DNA of 64,000 nt, taken from contig NZ_JADKYP010000007.1 in NCBI RefSeq assembly GCF_015354405.1, positions 1 through 64,000 on the forward strand, given 5' to 3'. The position numbers were made by a program, and so were the translations under genes. The notes under the pieces were generated by a model, which was not told the DNA's origin, did no database searches, and saw only the letters and a program-made list of their open reading frames with translations. Shown here in pieces: positions 26,894 to 36,769 of the stretch (positions are counted from its first letter, which is position 1; every line of letters starts with the position of its first letter). Origin of the DNA: Nocardia sp. BSTN01 (lineage in GTDB: Bacteria > Actinomycetota > Actinomycetes > Mycobacteriales > Mycobacteriaceae).

Positions 26894-27795
26894 TGCGAAC
26901 CTCCCGGAATCCGTCTCCCGGCGCGCAGGGTGTAGCACGCCACCGCCGCCGGATGGTCTGTACCCACGCCGATCGACGCGCTGACCCGCACCCGCGACCC
27001 GGCCCGTCCGGTGACGGCAGCGGTTACTTCGATGTCGGAAGCCAACGGAACCGGCGCGTAGTAGTCGACCGAAACGTCCACGACCCGGTTGTCGAAGAGG
27101 TCACCGCCGGGATCCTCGCGCAGCTGATGCAACCCGACGTCACACATCGCCGCGACGGCACCGCCGTGCATGTAGCCGTACGAGTTGCCCAGCTCGCGGC
27201 CCACGGGAATGCGCACCCGCACCGCGGACGGCGCCGGACGGACCACGTCGAGACCACCGTCGAGCATCTCGCGGATCGAGAGAACCGACCCCGGCCGGTC
27301 CGGCCGAGGGGCACGCGGCATCCCCCGATCGGCATCGAGAACGACCAGGCGCCCCGTCGCGGATCCCACGATCGCGCCGGTCAGGCGGTCCCGAATCACG
27401 CTGTTGGCGATATGCCGCCGGCCGGCAACCGCGACACCGCATGCGGTCGTCTCCAACTCGCCGCTGTGCGGAGCCAGCACATCGACCCGCAACGCCTCCG
27501 TCAGCACCGCGCCGGACCGGACTCCGGCGACGGCAGCTCCGATCGCGAAATCGGCCAGGATCACCAGTGGAGCGGGCAGTCTCGCCGCGGCGGCCCCCTC
27601 CAGCCACGGCGACCTGCCCAGCCGAAAACGAGACCCGCCGGCCGGATCATCCGTTGTGGATGCGCCTGAACCTCCCGCGCTGATCGCCAGCAGAGAGCTG
27701 AACGGAATCGGCGAACCACCCGCACCGCGAAGGCAATCGGCGCCGCGCGCACTCGCCTCGCCGGATCGGATTTCGGATGAGCTGCTAGTGCTCAC
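26890..27795 (-). CDS. PaaI-family double-hotdog thioesterase
   Basis: 301 residues from GTG 27795, which has GGAGAGG 8 bases upstream; the upstream open frame of 42 codons has no support. Two hotdog halves are visible: one around LVILADFAIGAAVAGV and LTEALRVDVLAPHSGE, and a second with GYMHGGAVAAMCDVG and VDVSVDYYAPVPLAS. The HGG motif of the second half is the active helix of PaaI enzymes. It faces the TetR gene convergently and might remove acyl groups from CoA when the pathway stalls. Confidence 0.83.
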   Translation of the reverse strand: MSTSSSSEIRSGEASARGADCLRGAGGSPIPFSSLLAISAGGSGASTTDDPAGGSRFRLGRSPWLEGAAAARLPAPLVILADFAIGAAVAGVRSGAVLTEALRVDVLAPHSGELETTACGVAVAGRRHIANSVIRDRLTGAIVGSATGRLVVLDADRGMPRAPRPDRPGSVLSIREMLDGGLDVVRPAPSAVRVRIPVGRELGNSYGYMHGGAVAAMCDVGLHQLREDPGGDLFDNRVVDVSVDYYAPVPLASDIEVTAAVTGRAGSRVRVSASIGVGTDHPAAVACYTLRAGRRIPGGSH

Positions 27796-28207
27796 TGCCG
27801 ACGCCTCTCCGTTGCGCCACGATCCGCCCGGACACGCCCACGGCCCGACCACCCGCTTCCGCCCGGCCCCGTACGCGAAGGTATGTGCTTGTGCTCGGAT
27901 CCACGGCGTTCTCCTGACCATCTCCGGTTGAACGGATTTCAGAGTCGACCGTGATCATGCCCGACATTTCCGCCGAAATCGGCGGTGGCGAAACAATTCC
28001 CTGCGGAACCCGGTTCCGCGACTTTCCTGTTTCGGACGTCGATTGTCCGCCGGAATGAGGTTCCGTATTTCTCACCTGCGCCGTCCCTTCCGCGCCGAGC
28101 GATCCCTCCGATCGGGACCGTCGGACAGTTAGGCTCGAAGGCGAACAACGTGCGGAATTCCAGAAGGGATCGAAACGACGTCGAGCTTCGGAAAGCCGAC
28201 TCGCTCG
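27796..28207. other. 412-base non-coding stretch upstream of the LuxR-type regulator
   Basis: No gene can be supported here. It holds a short dyad, CCGCCGAAATCGGCGG near 27970-27985, and a possible -10 box TAGGCT about 75 bases before the regulator start. It probably carries the promoters of the diverging thioesterase and LuxR-type genes. Confidence 0.4.
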
Positions 28208-30562
28208 GTGGCGAGCGGGATCGATCGAGGGAACGGCCACCTACCGGCAGAGGTCACCAATTTTGTCGGCAGGGAGGTCGAGCTGGGCGATATCAAGCGC
28301 TCGCTGACCCTGGCCCGGTTGGTGACGCTCATCGGTCCGGGCGGGGTCGGTAAGACCCGGCTGGCACTTCGCACTGCGATGACGGCGCGACGCGCCTTCC
28401 CCGACGGTGTCTGGTTCGTCGACCTGTCCACTCTGCACGACGAGGAGCTGCTCACATCCACCATCGCCAGAGCGCTGAAACTACAGAATCGAGCTTCCGG
28501 CTGGGCGCCCGCGGTCTTGAGCAACCAACTCCACGATCGGTCCCTGCTACTTGTCCTCGACAACTGCGAACACCTCGTCGACGCGTGTGCCGCGGTCGTC
28601 CACATTCTGCTCGAAAGCTGTCCGCTACTCCGTGTTCTCGCAACGAGCAGACAACCGCTGGGCATCCCCGGCGAACACCTTCACACCATCCGCCCACTCC
28701 CTTTTCCCGAGACCCGAGGCGCACGTGGGCCGTCGGGACGACAAGCGGTTCGGACGGGTCTCACGCCGGCCGAACTCGAGCAATTCGATGCCGTCACGTT
28801 GTTCGTCGAGCGCAGCCGGGCCCTGGATCCGCGGTTCCTCCTCGTGGCGGAAAACGCGGAAGCCGTTGCGGCCCTGTGCGATCGACTCGACGGACTTCCC
28901 CTGGCCATCGAACTCGCCGCCGCTCGTACCCGGCACTTCTCACCGCAGCAGATCCTGGCTCGCCTGGACGAAACCTACGGTCTGCTCCAGACCACCAGCA
29001 CAGTCACCGCGGTCCGGCAGCGCAGCCTCCGGTCTCTGATCATGTGGAGCTTCGACCTCTGCACTCCCCAGGAGCAGACACTGTGGGCTCGACTGAGTGT
29101 GTTCGCCGGAAGTTTCACCGCCGAGGCAGCCGAGGCGACATGCTCCGACGATCAATTGCCGCCGGAAAGCGTGACAGCAGCGCTCATCGGTTTGGTCGAC
29201 AAATCGATCATTGCGACCGAGCCGAGCGGGCCCGAGGTCCGTTACCGAATGCTGACGACAATCCGGGCGTTCGGCATGGAGAACCTGAGAGGAGCGGGGG
29301 CCGAAATCGCCTTCCGCCGTCGGCACCGCGACTATTTCCGCGCACTCGCGTCGGCGTCGTATGCCAACTGGTTCGGTCCGAACCAGCTCACTCGACAGGT
29401 TTCGGACCCGACCGAGCGCGACGATCTCTGCGCGGCCCTGGATTTCGCCCTGTCCGAGAACGACGGGGGCGAGGCGACCGCGATGATCGCGGCCGCATTG
29501 GTGGCAGCGTCGTCCAACGCCGGGTTGCTCGGAGACGCGCAACACTGGATCGACCGCGTCCGTGCGGTGCTGACACGACCTTCCCCCGCATTGTCGGTGA
29601 CGCTCTGGCTGGACGGGTGGTCCGCGATGCAGCAGGGCGATCTGGACCGCGCCGAACCGCTGTTGCTTCGAGCCAGGGACATGGCGCAACACGTCGGCGA
29701 TTCCCACGAGTCGGCGATCGCCACGGCGTTTCTGGGTATGTGCCGGATGCTGCAAGGCCGATTACGGGAGGCACTCACCATTTTCGACGAGGCAGTCGAA
29801 CGAGCCGACGCGGACGACGCGATGTGCCATGCCATCGTTGCCGCTCGGCGCGGCGTAACGCTGTTCCTTCTCGGTGACACCGAGCGTGCCATCAGCGAAT
29901 GCCGGCGAGCCATCGCGGTCAGTGAGGCGCACGGCGAACTGTGGCATCACGCGGAAGCGACGTGGTTGCTGGCCACGATTCGCTGGCAGCAGGGTGAACT
30001 CGACGAGTCCGAGGATCTGACCCGAGACGCCCTGCGAACGCATCGCCTCTTCGACAATGCCGTCGGCACGGCTCAATGCTTGGAAACGCTTGCGTGGATC
30101 GCCGGTTCACGTACGGATCACCATCGTGCTGCACGTTTGCTCGGGGCCGCGGACTCGCTGTGGGACGCTACCGATACCACGATCTTCCCCTACATGACCG
30201 GTTTCACAACCGAATGCACCGAGCAGGCCCGGAGCGCGCTCGGCGATCGCTCGTTCCGCGAGGATCACCACACCGGGCTCCGGGCCCGCCTCGAAGCCAA
30301 TGTGGCCTTCGCCCTCGGACGCGCCGGCGCCGGAGCCTCCGGCGAGGTCGCGGCGTTGACCGCGGTTCTCACCAAGCGTGAAGCGGAGATCGCGGAATTG
30401 GTCGCGAACGGCGCGAGCAACAAGGAGATCGCTACGAAGCTGGTGATCTCTCCCCGAACTGTCGACGGGCATATCGCGCACATATTCGACAAACTCGGAT
30501 TCACGTCGCGAGTTCAGATCGCGGCGTGGGTGACGTCGTCACGCACCGGAAGCAGGTCGTGA
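28208..30562 (+). CDS. large ATPase-LuxR transcriptional regulator
   Basis: 784 residues, cytoplasmic. Order: an AfsR/LAL-like NTPase domain with Walker A GPGGVGKT at 43-50 and Walker B LLLVLDNCEH near 116-125, a winged region after SLRSLIMWSF, a long TPR-like helical part (about 410-700), and a C-terminal LuxR helix-turn-helix (LTKREAEIAELVANGASNKE, then ISPRTVDGHIAHIFDKLG, about 720-765). These large switch regulators turn on secondary metabolism or catabolism after binding an inducer and ATP. GTG 28208 is the first in-frame start and lacks a strong ribosome binding site. No target site is visible. Confidence 0.88.
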   Translation: MASGIDRGNGHLPAEVTNFVGREVELGDIKRSLTLARLVTLIGPGGVGKTRLALRTAMTARRAFPDGVWFVDLSTLHDEELLTSTIARALKLQNRASGWAPAVLSNQLHDRSLLLVLDNCEHLVDACAAVVHILLESCPLLRVLATSRQPLGIPGEHLHTIRPLPFPETRGARGPSGRQAVRTGLTPAELEQFDAVTLFVERSRALDPRFLLVAENAEAVAALCDRLDGLPLAIELAAARTRHFSPQQILARLDETYGLLQTTSTVTAVRQRSLRSLIMWSFDLCTPQEQTLWARLSVFAGSFTAEAAEATCSDDQLPPESVTAALIGLVDKSIIATEPSGPEVRYRMLTTIRAFGMENLRGAGAEIAFRRRHRDYFRALASASYANWFGPNQLTRQVSDPTERDDLCAALDFALSENDGGEATAMIAAALVAASSNAGLLGDAQHWIDRVRAVLTRPSPALSVTLWLDGWSAMQQGDLDRAEPLLLRARDMAQHVGDSHESAIATAFLGMCRMLQGRLREALTIFDEAVERADADDAMCHAIVAARRGVTLFLLGDTERAISECRRAIAVSEAHGELWHHAEATWLLATIRWQQGELDESEDLTRDALRTHRLFDNAVGTAQCLETLAWIAGSRTDHHRAARLLGAADSLWDATDTTIFPYMTGFTTECTEQARSALGDRSFREDHHTGLRARLEANVAFALGRAGAGASGEVAALTAVLTKREAEIAELVANGASNKEIATKLVISPRTVDGHIAHIFDKLGFTSRVQIAAWVTSSRTGSRS

Positions 30563-30571
30563 ACTCGAATG

Positions 30572-31831
30572 TCACCTCGGTTGACCGGCGCCCGCCCACA
30601 CCTCGAGGTGGCCGTCGGCACGTAACCGGCCCCGGTCCCCGGTCCGGAACCATCCGTCGTCTGTGAATGCTTTGTCGTTCAAGGACGTATCGGTGTATCC
30701 CCGAAACAATGCCGCACCCGAGACCTCGATTTCGCCCCAGCGTCCCAGCGCCGTCTCGACTCCGCGTTCGACGATGCGCACCCTGAGACTCTGGATCGGA
30801 GCGCCGTCGGTGTTCGTCAACTGCTCAGTCGTGTGGTACTGCCCGGATGCGCTGATCACCGGTGCCTCCGCCATCCCGTAGTCGTGCGCGACGACGACGC
30901 CGAGTTCGCGCTCGACCGCCTTGAACAGATCCGGCGAACACGGCTCGACCGAGCCCTTCAGCATCCTCAGGTCGGGCAACAGCGAACTGCTGCGAGGTAA
31001 ACCGCGCTGGCGGTCCAGCAACGCCTGGTAGATCCTCGGGGAGCCGTGAACGATCGTGACTCCGTTCTGCCGTAGAACACCCACAGCATGGCCCGGGTCG
31101 AAGTGTTCCATGAGGATCAAGCCGACTCCGGCCTGTAGTGCCGCCAGCAGGGCCACCGCACTCTGGGCACACGCGATGGGAAGCCCGAGGGCGGCGATAT
31201 CCTCGACGACTTCGCCGAGTCGCGCCCGAAGTGCCAGTCCACGCGCTGCGGCAAGGAGCGACGCGTCGGTGTGGTAGGCGCCTTTCGGCAGCCCGGTCTT
31301 CCCCGCCGAGAAGAAGATCCAGCGCTTCTCCCAACTACCCGACCGTTGCTGTGAGGGCTTCCACTGCCCCGTTCCCGCCGGCGCGTCAGGGCCTATGGTG
31401 AGGACGCGCGATACTCCCGAGACCGCCGAGGCGCGCGCCCGATAGTCGATGCCACGCCACGTGCCGGGTACCAGCAGGAACTCGGCCTGCGCCGCGGCAA
31501 TCGCTGCCCCCGTCTCGCGGCGGCCGAGCAGCGGGTCGATCGGCGCCTGAACAGCACCCAGCCGGGACAACGCCAACATCACCAGCACCGTGCTCAACCT
31601 GGTCGGAAGCTGCCACGCGACTCGCGTACCGGGACCGATTCCCATGTCGTGCAGGGCCGAAGCGACCCGGCCGGCTTGTTCCGCGACCTGCGTGTAATCG
31701 AGTCGCTCACCGGTTTCGCTGACAAGCATCGTCCTGCGACCACTCACCGCTGCTCGGTCGGTGAGCAGCCGCCAGACGCTGTCGGAATCGAGCAGCCGCG
31801 GCCCGAATGCGAGCACCTTCCCGCGGGGCAC
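30572..31831 (-). pseudogene. acyl-CoA synthetase lacking its C-terminal domain
   Basis: About 419 residues from GTG 31831; the start is uncertain because the frame is open to 32038 and no start has a convincing ribosome binding site. The large N-terminal adenylation domain is present: FFSAGKTGLPKGAYHT (P-loop altered from SGTTGxPKG), YGMAEAP (A5) and WFRTGDRGRLRADGHLEV (A7). The protein then stops at AGAGQPR, just where the hinge and the small C-terminal domain with the catalytic Lys should follow. The stop lies 9 bases from the convergent LuxR-type gene, so a rearrangement may have removed the 3' end. Probably inactive as a ligase. Confidence 0.7.
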
Positions 31832-32053
31832 GGCACCAGCACGTCTCTTCGGTCGGCTGTCAACTACTCTCGCCAAGGGCTTTCCATCCACTTGCTCCGG
31901 GCGCGGCGGGCTACCACCGGCCGTATATCGATGCTCAGGCCGGTGCCGCGCGTATCGACTATCGCGCGCGGTGGTGCGCGCCACACCCGTAGAACCACCT
32001 ATGCGGATACCTGTTTCCGGGTCGGGCGATCCGAGCACGCCCCTGACTTCTCG

Positions 32054-32743
32054 CTACAACACCTCGAGAAGCGCGGCGGCCAGCGGTGCCGACGAGGCCG
32101 GGTTTTGTCCCGTGTACACGTTGCGGTCGATTTCGATGTGCGGTGCCCACGCCGGTCCCTCGCGGTAGTCCGCGCCCAGGGCGATCAAACGATCCTGCAG
32201 CAGCCATTCAGCCTTGTCGGCGAAACCGACCTGTGTCTCTTCGACATTGCTGAACGCGGTCAACCGGTAGCCGGCGAACGGCGACTCGCCGTCGGCGGCG
32301 GTCGCCAGCAGCGCGGCGGGCGCATGGCAGACGATCCCCAACGGAATGCCGGCCGCGAGCGCGGATTCGAGCAACTTCGCGGAGTCGGGATTCACCGCCA
32401 GATCTTCCATCGGGCCGTGACCGCCCGGATAATAGAGGGCGTTGTAGTCGTGCGGCTGCACGTCTTCCAGACGCACGGGATTGTTCAATTCCCCTGCGCT
32501 GTCGAGGATTTCGGTGATACGCCGGACACCGTCGGGGCCACCGGCGACAGCTTCCGCCAGGCTGCCGTGGTCGACGGTCGGCACCACTGCGCCGGGAGTG
32601 GCGATGGTGATGCGGTGACCGGCCCCGGTGAAGGCAGCATAGGGCGCGGTGAACTCTTCTGCCCAGTACCCGGTGGGGTGACGAGTGCCATCGGCCAAGG
32701 TCCAATGGTCGGCGCCGGTCATCACGAACAGGATTTCGGCCAT
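32054..32743 (-). CDS. DJ-1/PfpI (Hsp31-like) family protein
   Basis: 229 residues. The nucleophile elbow holds Cys139-His140 in GIVCHAPAALL, and Glu30 in GYWAEEF is the partner acid. YYPGGHGPMEDL gives the oxyanion loop. Proteins of this group act as glyoxalase III/deglycase-like or chaperone proteins, and respond to carbonyl stress. The next gene upstream, 30 bases away, is a close paralogue. Confidence 0.86.
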   Translation of the reverse strand: MAEILFVMTGADHWTLADGTRHPTGYWAEEFTAPYAAFTGAGHRITIATPGAVVPTVDHGSLAEAVAGGPDGVRRITEILDSAGELNNPVRLEDVQPHDYNALYYPGGHGPMEDLAVNPDSAKLLESALAAGIPLGIVCHAPAALLATAADGESPFAGYRLTAFSNVEETQVGFADKAEWLLQDRLIALGADYREGPAWAPHIEIDRNVYTGQNPASSAPLAAALLEVL

Positions 32744-32773
32744 ACCAGTATGCCTCCGTACTCGTTGCGGCGG

Positions 32774-33469
32774 TTACAGGTCGGCTACCAGTCGCGTCGC
32801 CAGAGCGTGCGACGACTGCGGGTTCTGGCCCGTATAGACGTTCCGATCAACCGTGACGTACGGGCGCAGCGGGAGGAAGGCCTTCACGTACTCCACGCCG
32901 GCCTCCTTCATCCGGTCTTCGAGCAGCCAAGGCGCCTTCTTCGAGAACCGGTTGAGCAGCTCTTCGCGATTCGACAGCCCGGTCATGCGGTAGCCCGCGA
33001 AGGCCGATGTGCCGTCGGCCCGAGTGGCGGCCAGAATCGCGGCGGGGGCGTGGCACAGCAGCGCGAGAGGTTTGTCGGCTGCCACCCGTGCGGTGAGCAG
33101 TGCGCCGGATACCTCGTCGTAGGCGAGATCTTCCATGGGCCCGTGACCGCCTGGGTAGAAGACGAGATCGAAGTCGTCGGCATTCACTTCGGCGAGCACA
33201 TGCGGATGGTCGAGCTGGTCGCTGATGCTGTCGAGATAGCCCTTGACCTCACGGCGTTTCCAAGGCATGCCGCCGGCGAAGCCGAGGCTCAGCTGGTCCA
33301 CCGTCGGCGCCTTGCCACCAGGTGTGGCGATCGTGATGTCCCACCCCGCCTCGGCGAAGATCCGGTGCGGGACAGCCAACTCTTCCGCCCAGTATCCGGA
33401 TGGGTGAATCGTGCCGTCGTTCAAGGTCCAGCGGTCCGCTGCCGAGACGACGAACAGAACCTTCTTCAT
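32774..33469 (-). CDS. DJ-1/PfpI (Hsp31-like) family protein, tandem paralogue
   Basis: 231 residues. Catalytic Cys139-His140 (ALLCHAPAAIL) and Glu30 (GYWAEEL) are at the same positions as in the neighbouring copy, as are YPGGHGPMEDL and DRNVYTGQNP. So the pair arose by tandem duplication followed by clear divergence. ATG 33469 has GGAGGCACGGGGC upstream. Probably detoxifies reactive aldehydes such as methylglyoxal; the exact reaction is not visible. Confidence 0.86.
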   Translation of the reverse strand: MKKVLFVVSAADRWTLNDGTIHPSGYWAEELAVPHRIFAEAGWDITIATPGGKAPTVDQLSLGFAGGMPWKRREVKGYLDSISDQLDHPHVLAEVNADDFDLVFYPGGHGPMEDLAYDEVSGALLTARVAADKPLALLCHAPAAILAATRADGTSAFAGYRMTGLSNREELLNRFSKKAPWLLEDRMKEAGVEYVKAFLPLRPYVTVDRNVYTGQNPQSSHALATRLVADL

Positions 33470-33790
33470 GCCCCGTGCCTCCTTCTGTGTTCGTTTTCTG
33501 CCGTTGTCGACTTCTCAAGCATCCGCCCCGCGGAGGAAAAGATGGATGGGCGGCGGGACGGAATTCGAGCGCGGTGGTTTATGCACCCGCACAGGTCTGC
33601 GGGACGAAGCTGCTTTCAGCGAGGCGATGCGCTTACCCGAACCGCACGTACGGGTTCTACCAGGACCTCAATGTACCGCGATTCCGTCAATCCGGGCCGT
33701 CATACCTCTGCGGCGACACATATAGCCCGGACCCGCGGACGTCGCAAAGGCCCGGTGGTCGCCGACCACCGGGCCTTCGTACAGCACCGC
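33470..33790. other. 321-base intergenic stretch holding a terminator
   Basis: No gene can be supported. There is a good ribosome-binding-site-like run before an ATG near 33542, but the resulting frame is arginine-rich, runs through a terminator hairpin and into the antisense of the MMPL gene. The only clear structure is the hairpin at 33747-33777. Confidence 0.5.
33747..33777 (-). terminator. terminator hairpin downstream of the MMPL gene
   Basis: Perfect 14-base stem: AAGGCCCGGTGGTC (33747-33760) pairs with 33764-33777 around a 3-base loop. It lies 13 bases past the MMPL stop. Confidence 0.85.
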
Positions 33791-35959
33791 TCAGGCGGAC
33801 ACAAGCTCTCGCCGCTCCTGCGCGTCCTCGTCCTGTGCCCCTTCGATACTCACCTTCGGCAGGCGGCGGTCCAGCCAGCCCGGCAGCCACCACGCCCGTT
33901 TGCCGAGTAGCGCCAGAATCGCCGGCACGAGTGTCAACCGCACCACGAAGGCATCCACCAGGACCCCCACCGCCAAGGCGAACGCGATCGGCTTCACCAC
34001 CGCGTCATCGGTCGGCACGAAGGAGGCGAAGACCACGACCATGATCGTCGCCGCTGCCGTTACCACCCGGGCGTTGTGGCGGGTGCCCTCGACAACCGAA
34101 TCGGCAGCGTTTCGAGTCCGCTCCCATTGCTCGCGGATGCCGGAGACCAGGAACACTTGGTAGTCCATGGCCAGACCGAAGAGCACTCCGACCAGAATGA
34201 TGGGCAGGAAGCTCACCACCGGCCCGGTGCGCGAGACTCCGAAAAAGTCCGCACCCCAACCCCATTGGAAGACCGCGACCGTTGCGCCCAGGGCTGCCGC
34301 CACCGAGAGCAGGAAGGTAGCCGTTGCCTTCACCGGCACGGCGATGGACCGGAACACCACGACCAGCAACAGCAGACTGAGTCCGACCACGATGCCGATG
34401 AACGGCAGCAGCGAAGCGGCGAGCCGGTCGGAGACGTCGATCGTCACCGCGGTATCTCCGGTCACCGCGATATCGGCACCCGGGACCGCGCGGGCCACGT
34501 CGTCGCGTATCGCGTGGACCAGATCGGAGGTCTCCTGCGACTCGGGAGCCGTCGCGGGAACGACCACGACTACGGACTGCCCGGCCGCCCGCGTCGGCTG
34601 TGGCGGTGCGACGAACGCGACATTCGGTAACGTCCGCACCGCAGCCGCAGCCTCGGTCGCGGCGTCGGAGCCGCCGTTGGGTGCGTCGACAACCATCACC
34701 AGCGGCCCGTTGAATCCTTGCCCGAATTTCTCGGCGATGGTGTCGTATGCCTGGCGCTGGCCGGAACTCTCGGCCGCGGACCCGTTGTTGGGCAAGGCTT
34801 CACGCAGCGAGACCACCGGGGCGGCGATCAGTCCCAGAGCGGCCACCACCGTCACCACGGTCACCACGGGCCGCCGAATCACCAGCCGGGCCCAGCGCGC
34901 ACCCATGCTGTCCGCACCCGCGCCGGTCGCTCGCGTGTGTGCCCGCGATCCGATGCGGGGCCTCAACCGCTCACCGGCGAAGCCGGCCAGCGCGGGCAGC
35001 AGAGTCGTGGCCACGGCGACCGCCACGAGCACCGCTCCCGCGGCCGCCAGCCCCATGACGCTCAGGAACGGAATGCCGATCACGGTCAGCGCGGCCAGGG
35101 CGATGATCACCGTTGTGCCCGCGAACACCACCGCGCCGCCGGCGGTCGCATTCGCCCGCGCGGCCGATTCTGCGGGCGACATTCCCGTCGCCAGCTGGGC
35201 CCGGTGCCGAGACAGAATGAACAGGGCGTAGTCGATGCCGACGGCGAGACCCAGCATGAGGGCCAGGGTCATTGCGGTGGAGGACACCGACGCCACCGCG
35301 GATGCCGCCAGCAGCCCACCGACCGCGGTCCCGATACCGATCAGGGCCGACAGCAACGGCATGCCCGCCGCCAGCAGCGACCCGAAGGTGATGAACAGCA
35401 CCACGACGGCGACCGCGAGGCCCAGCACCTCGGTCATGCCCGGCTGCATTTCGCCGCCCCGGTAGATGGAACCACCCACGGCGACATCGAGTCCCGCCTC
35501 ACGGGCGGGATCGGCCGCACCTTCGACGACCGTGCGGGCGTCCTTGTCGACCTGCGACGGATCTCCGCGGAAATGCACGACACCCACCGCGGTCCGCTGA
35601 TCGGCGGAAACGAGACCGGCCTGCTGCGGAGCCGATACGCCCACCGCCCCGGGTGCGGCGCCTGCGGATTCGAGGGAGCGCTGGATGGCCGGTTGGTAGG
35701 CCGGCTCGGTGATGGCACGACCGGCAGGGGCGGTGAAGACCAGCTGTGCGGTCGCGCCGGCCGCATCCGGCGCGGTGGTGCTCAGCGTGTCCAGTGCCCG
35801 TTGGGATTCCGTGCCCGGCACGGTGAACCGGTCGTTGAGCTTGCCACCTGCGACGGCCGCACCGCCGACGAGAGCTATCAGGACGGCTACCCAGACGGTG
35901 AGGACCAATCGACGGCGGCGAAAGGCGAAACCGCCCAGCCGTCCCAGTAATCCGCTCAT
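33791..35959 (-). CDS. MMPL-family (RND) membrane transporter
   Basis: 722 residues, inner membrane. ATG 35959 has AGGGAG 7 bases upstream; an upstream in-frame start lies over the operator. One TM near residues 18-38 (LVLTVWVAVLIALVGGAAV), a large external loop to about 165, a bundle of about five TM segments to 350, another near 375, a second loop (about 400-520), and a second five-TM bundle to about 690 with GLAMDYQVFLVSGIREQWER, the typical MMPL signature. Size is that of the short MmpL-like proteins that export lipids or drugs. It is divergent from a TetR gene with a palindrome between them, so it is probably induced by its substrate. Confidence 0.92.
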   Translation of the reverse strand: MSGLLGRLGGFAFRRRRLVLTVWVAVLIALVGGAAVAGGKLNDRFTVPGTESQRALDTLSTTAPDAAGATAQLVFTAPAGRAITEPAYQPAIQRSLESAGAAPGAVGVSAPQQAGLVSADQRTAVGVVHFRGDPSQVDKDARTVVEGAADPAREAGLDVAVGGSIYRGGEMQPGMTEVLGLAVAVVVLFITFGSLLAAGMPLLSALIGIGTAVGGLLAASAVASVSSTAMTLALMLGLAVGIDYALFILSRHRAQLATGMSPAESAARANATAGGAVVFAGTTVIIALAALTVIGIPFLSVMGLAAAGAVLVAVAVATTLLPALAGFAGERLRPRIGSRAHTRATGAGADSMGARWARLVIRRPVVTVVTVVAALGLIAAPVVSLREALPNNGSAAESSGQRQAYDTIAEKFGQGFNGPLVMVVDAPNGGSDAATEAAAAVRTLPNVAFVAPPQPTRAAGQSVVVVVPATAPESQETSDLVHAIRDDVARAVPGADIAVTGDTAVTIDVSDRLAASLLPFIGIVVGLSLLLLVVVFRSIAVPVKATATFLLSVAAALGATVAVFQWGWGADFFGVSRTGPVVSFLPIILVGVLFGLAMDYQVFLVSGIREQWERTRNAADSVVEGTRHNARVVTAAATIMVVVFASFVPTDDAVVKPIAFALAVGVLVDAFVVRLTLVPAILALLGKRAWWLPGWLDRRLPKVSIEGAQDEDAQERRELVSA

Positions 35960-36004
35960 CAATGACTCCCTTCGAATGCGCGGCAAAATGTTTACGGACG
36001 TGAA

Positions 36005-36055
36005 CTTTATGGGTGTTAACTTGCCAGCTATGTTGACTAGTGTCAACATCGAGGT
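36005..36055. promoter_or_regulatory. TetR operator between MMPL exporter and TetR gene
   Basis: TGTTGAC and GTCAACA (36031-36037 and 36042-36048) form a perfect 7-base inverted repeat with 4 bases between. A further half-site GTGTTAAC lies at 36013-36020. The dyad sits just before the TetR ATG and about 75 bases before that of the exporter. Confidence 0.72.
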
Positions 36056-36769
36056 ATGGCGACCTCCGACACAGTGGCGAGCACCGGCGCATCATCAACC
36101 GGGCGGCAGGTCCGCGAAAGCTCGTACCACCACGGCGACCTTCGCAATGCTCTGGTGCGCGCCTCGTCCGAACTGGCCGAGGCGGGTGGTCCCACGGCCG
36201 TCACCGTCCGAGCGGCGGCCCGTGCGGTGGGAGTCACCGCCACCGCCGCCTATCGCCACTTCAAAGGGCACGAGGAACTACTTGCGGCGGTCCACGAAGA
36301 GGCTGCCCGGGTGCTGTTCCAGGCGATCGACGGCGCCATGAAAGCCGTTGCCGACCAAGGCGACCCAACCGCCACCGCGATCTCGCACCTGGCCGCCATC
36401 GCCCGCGCCTACATCGAATTCGCCAGTCGTGAACGCGGCCTGTTCCGGACCGCATTCGGTGCCGTCGAGCACTACGTCGACAAGGACATCCACCAGGATC
36501 CGATCTTCCGATTGCTGGCCGTCACCCTCGACACTCTGGTCGAGACGGGGTTCATGGATATCCGCCAGCGCCCGGGCGCGGAGTTCACCGCGTGGGCCGC
36601 CGTCCACGGCCTGGCCGCGCTGATCGTGGACGGTCCCCTCTCCTGCGTCGCCGACAACGAGCGGGAAGTAGCCATCCGGCACACCACCGCGACCGTGCTG
36701 CGGGGCTTCGCCACCGGCCCCGAGGCCGGCCCGTACTGCTCGGCCAACCCGCATATCGCGCTGATCTGA
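36056..36769 (+). CDS. TetR-family regulator of the MMPL exporter
   Basis: 237 residues, start ATG 36056 with GAGGT upstream. HTH: TVRAAARAVGVTATAAYRHF at about 49-68, preceded by ESSYHHGDLRNALVRAS, the pattern of the TetR group with a C-terminal WHG-like domain. It probably represses itself and the divergent exporter through the palindrome at 36031-36048, and is released by a lipophilic ligand. The link is inferred from arrangement, which is typical. Confidence 0.88.
   Translation: MATSDTVASTGASSTGRQVRESSYHHGDLRNALVRASSELAEAGGPTAVTVRAAARAVGVTATAAYRHFKGHEELLAAVHEEAARVLFQAIDGAMKAVADQGDPTATAISHLAAIARAYIEFASRERGLFRTAFGAVEHYVDKDIHQDPIFRLLAVTLDTLVETGFMDIRQRPGAEFTAWAAVHGLAALIVDGPLSCVADNEREVAIRHTTATVLRGFATGPEAGPYCSANPHIALI

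Noticed and set aside
31649-33910. 753-codon plus-strand open frame over the DJ-1 pair
   Set aside because: Antisense to two proteins with intact catalytic residues; its translation shows no recognisable motif.
33542-33910. Possible small gene with a good ribosome binding site (GGAGGAAAAG) before ATG 33542
   Set aside because: The product is arginine-rich without motifs, passes through a perfect terminator hairpin and runs antisense into the end of the MMPL gene.
34167-35231. 354-codon plus-strand open frame over the MMPL gene
   Set aside because: Antisense shadow; Ala/Thr-rich translation mirrors membrane-segment codons of the transporter.
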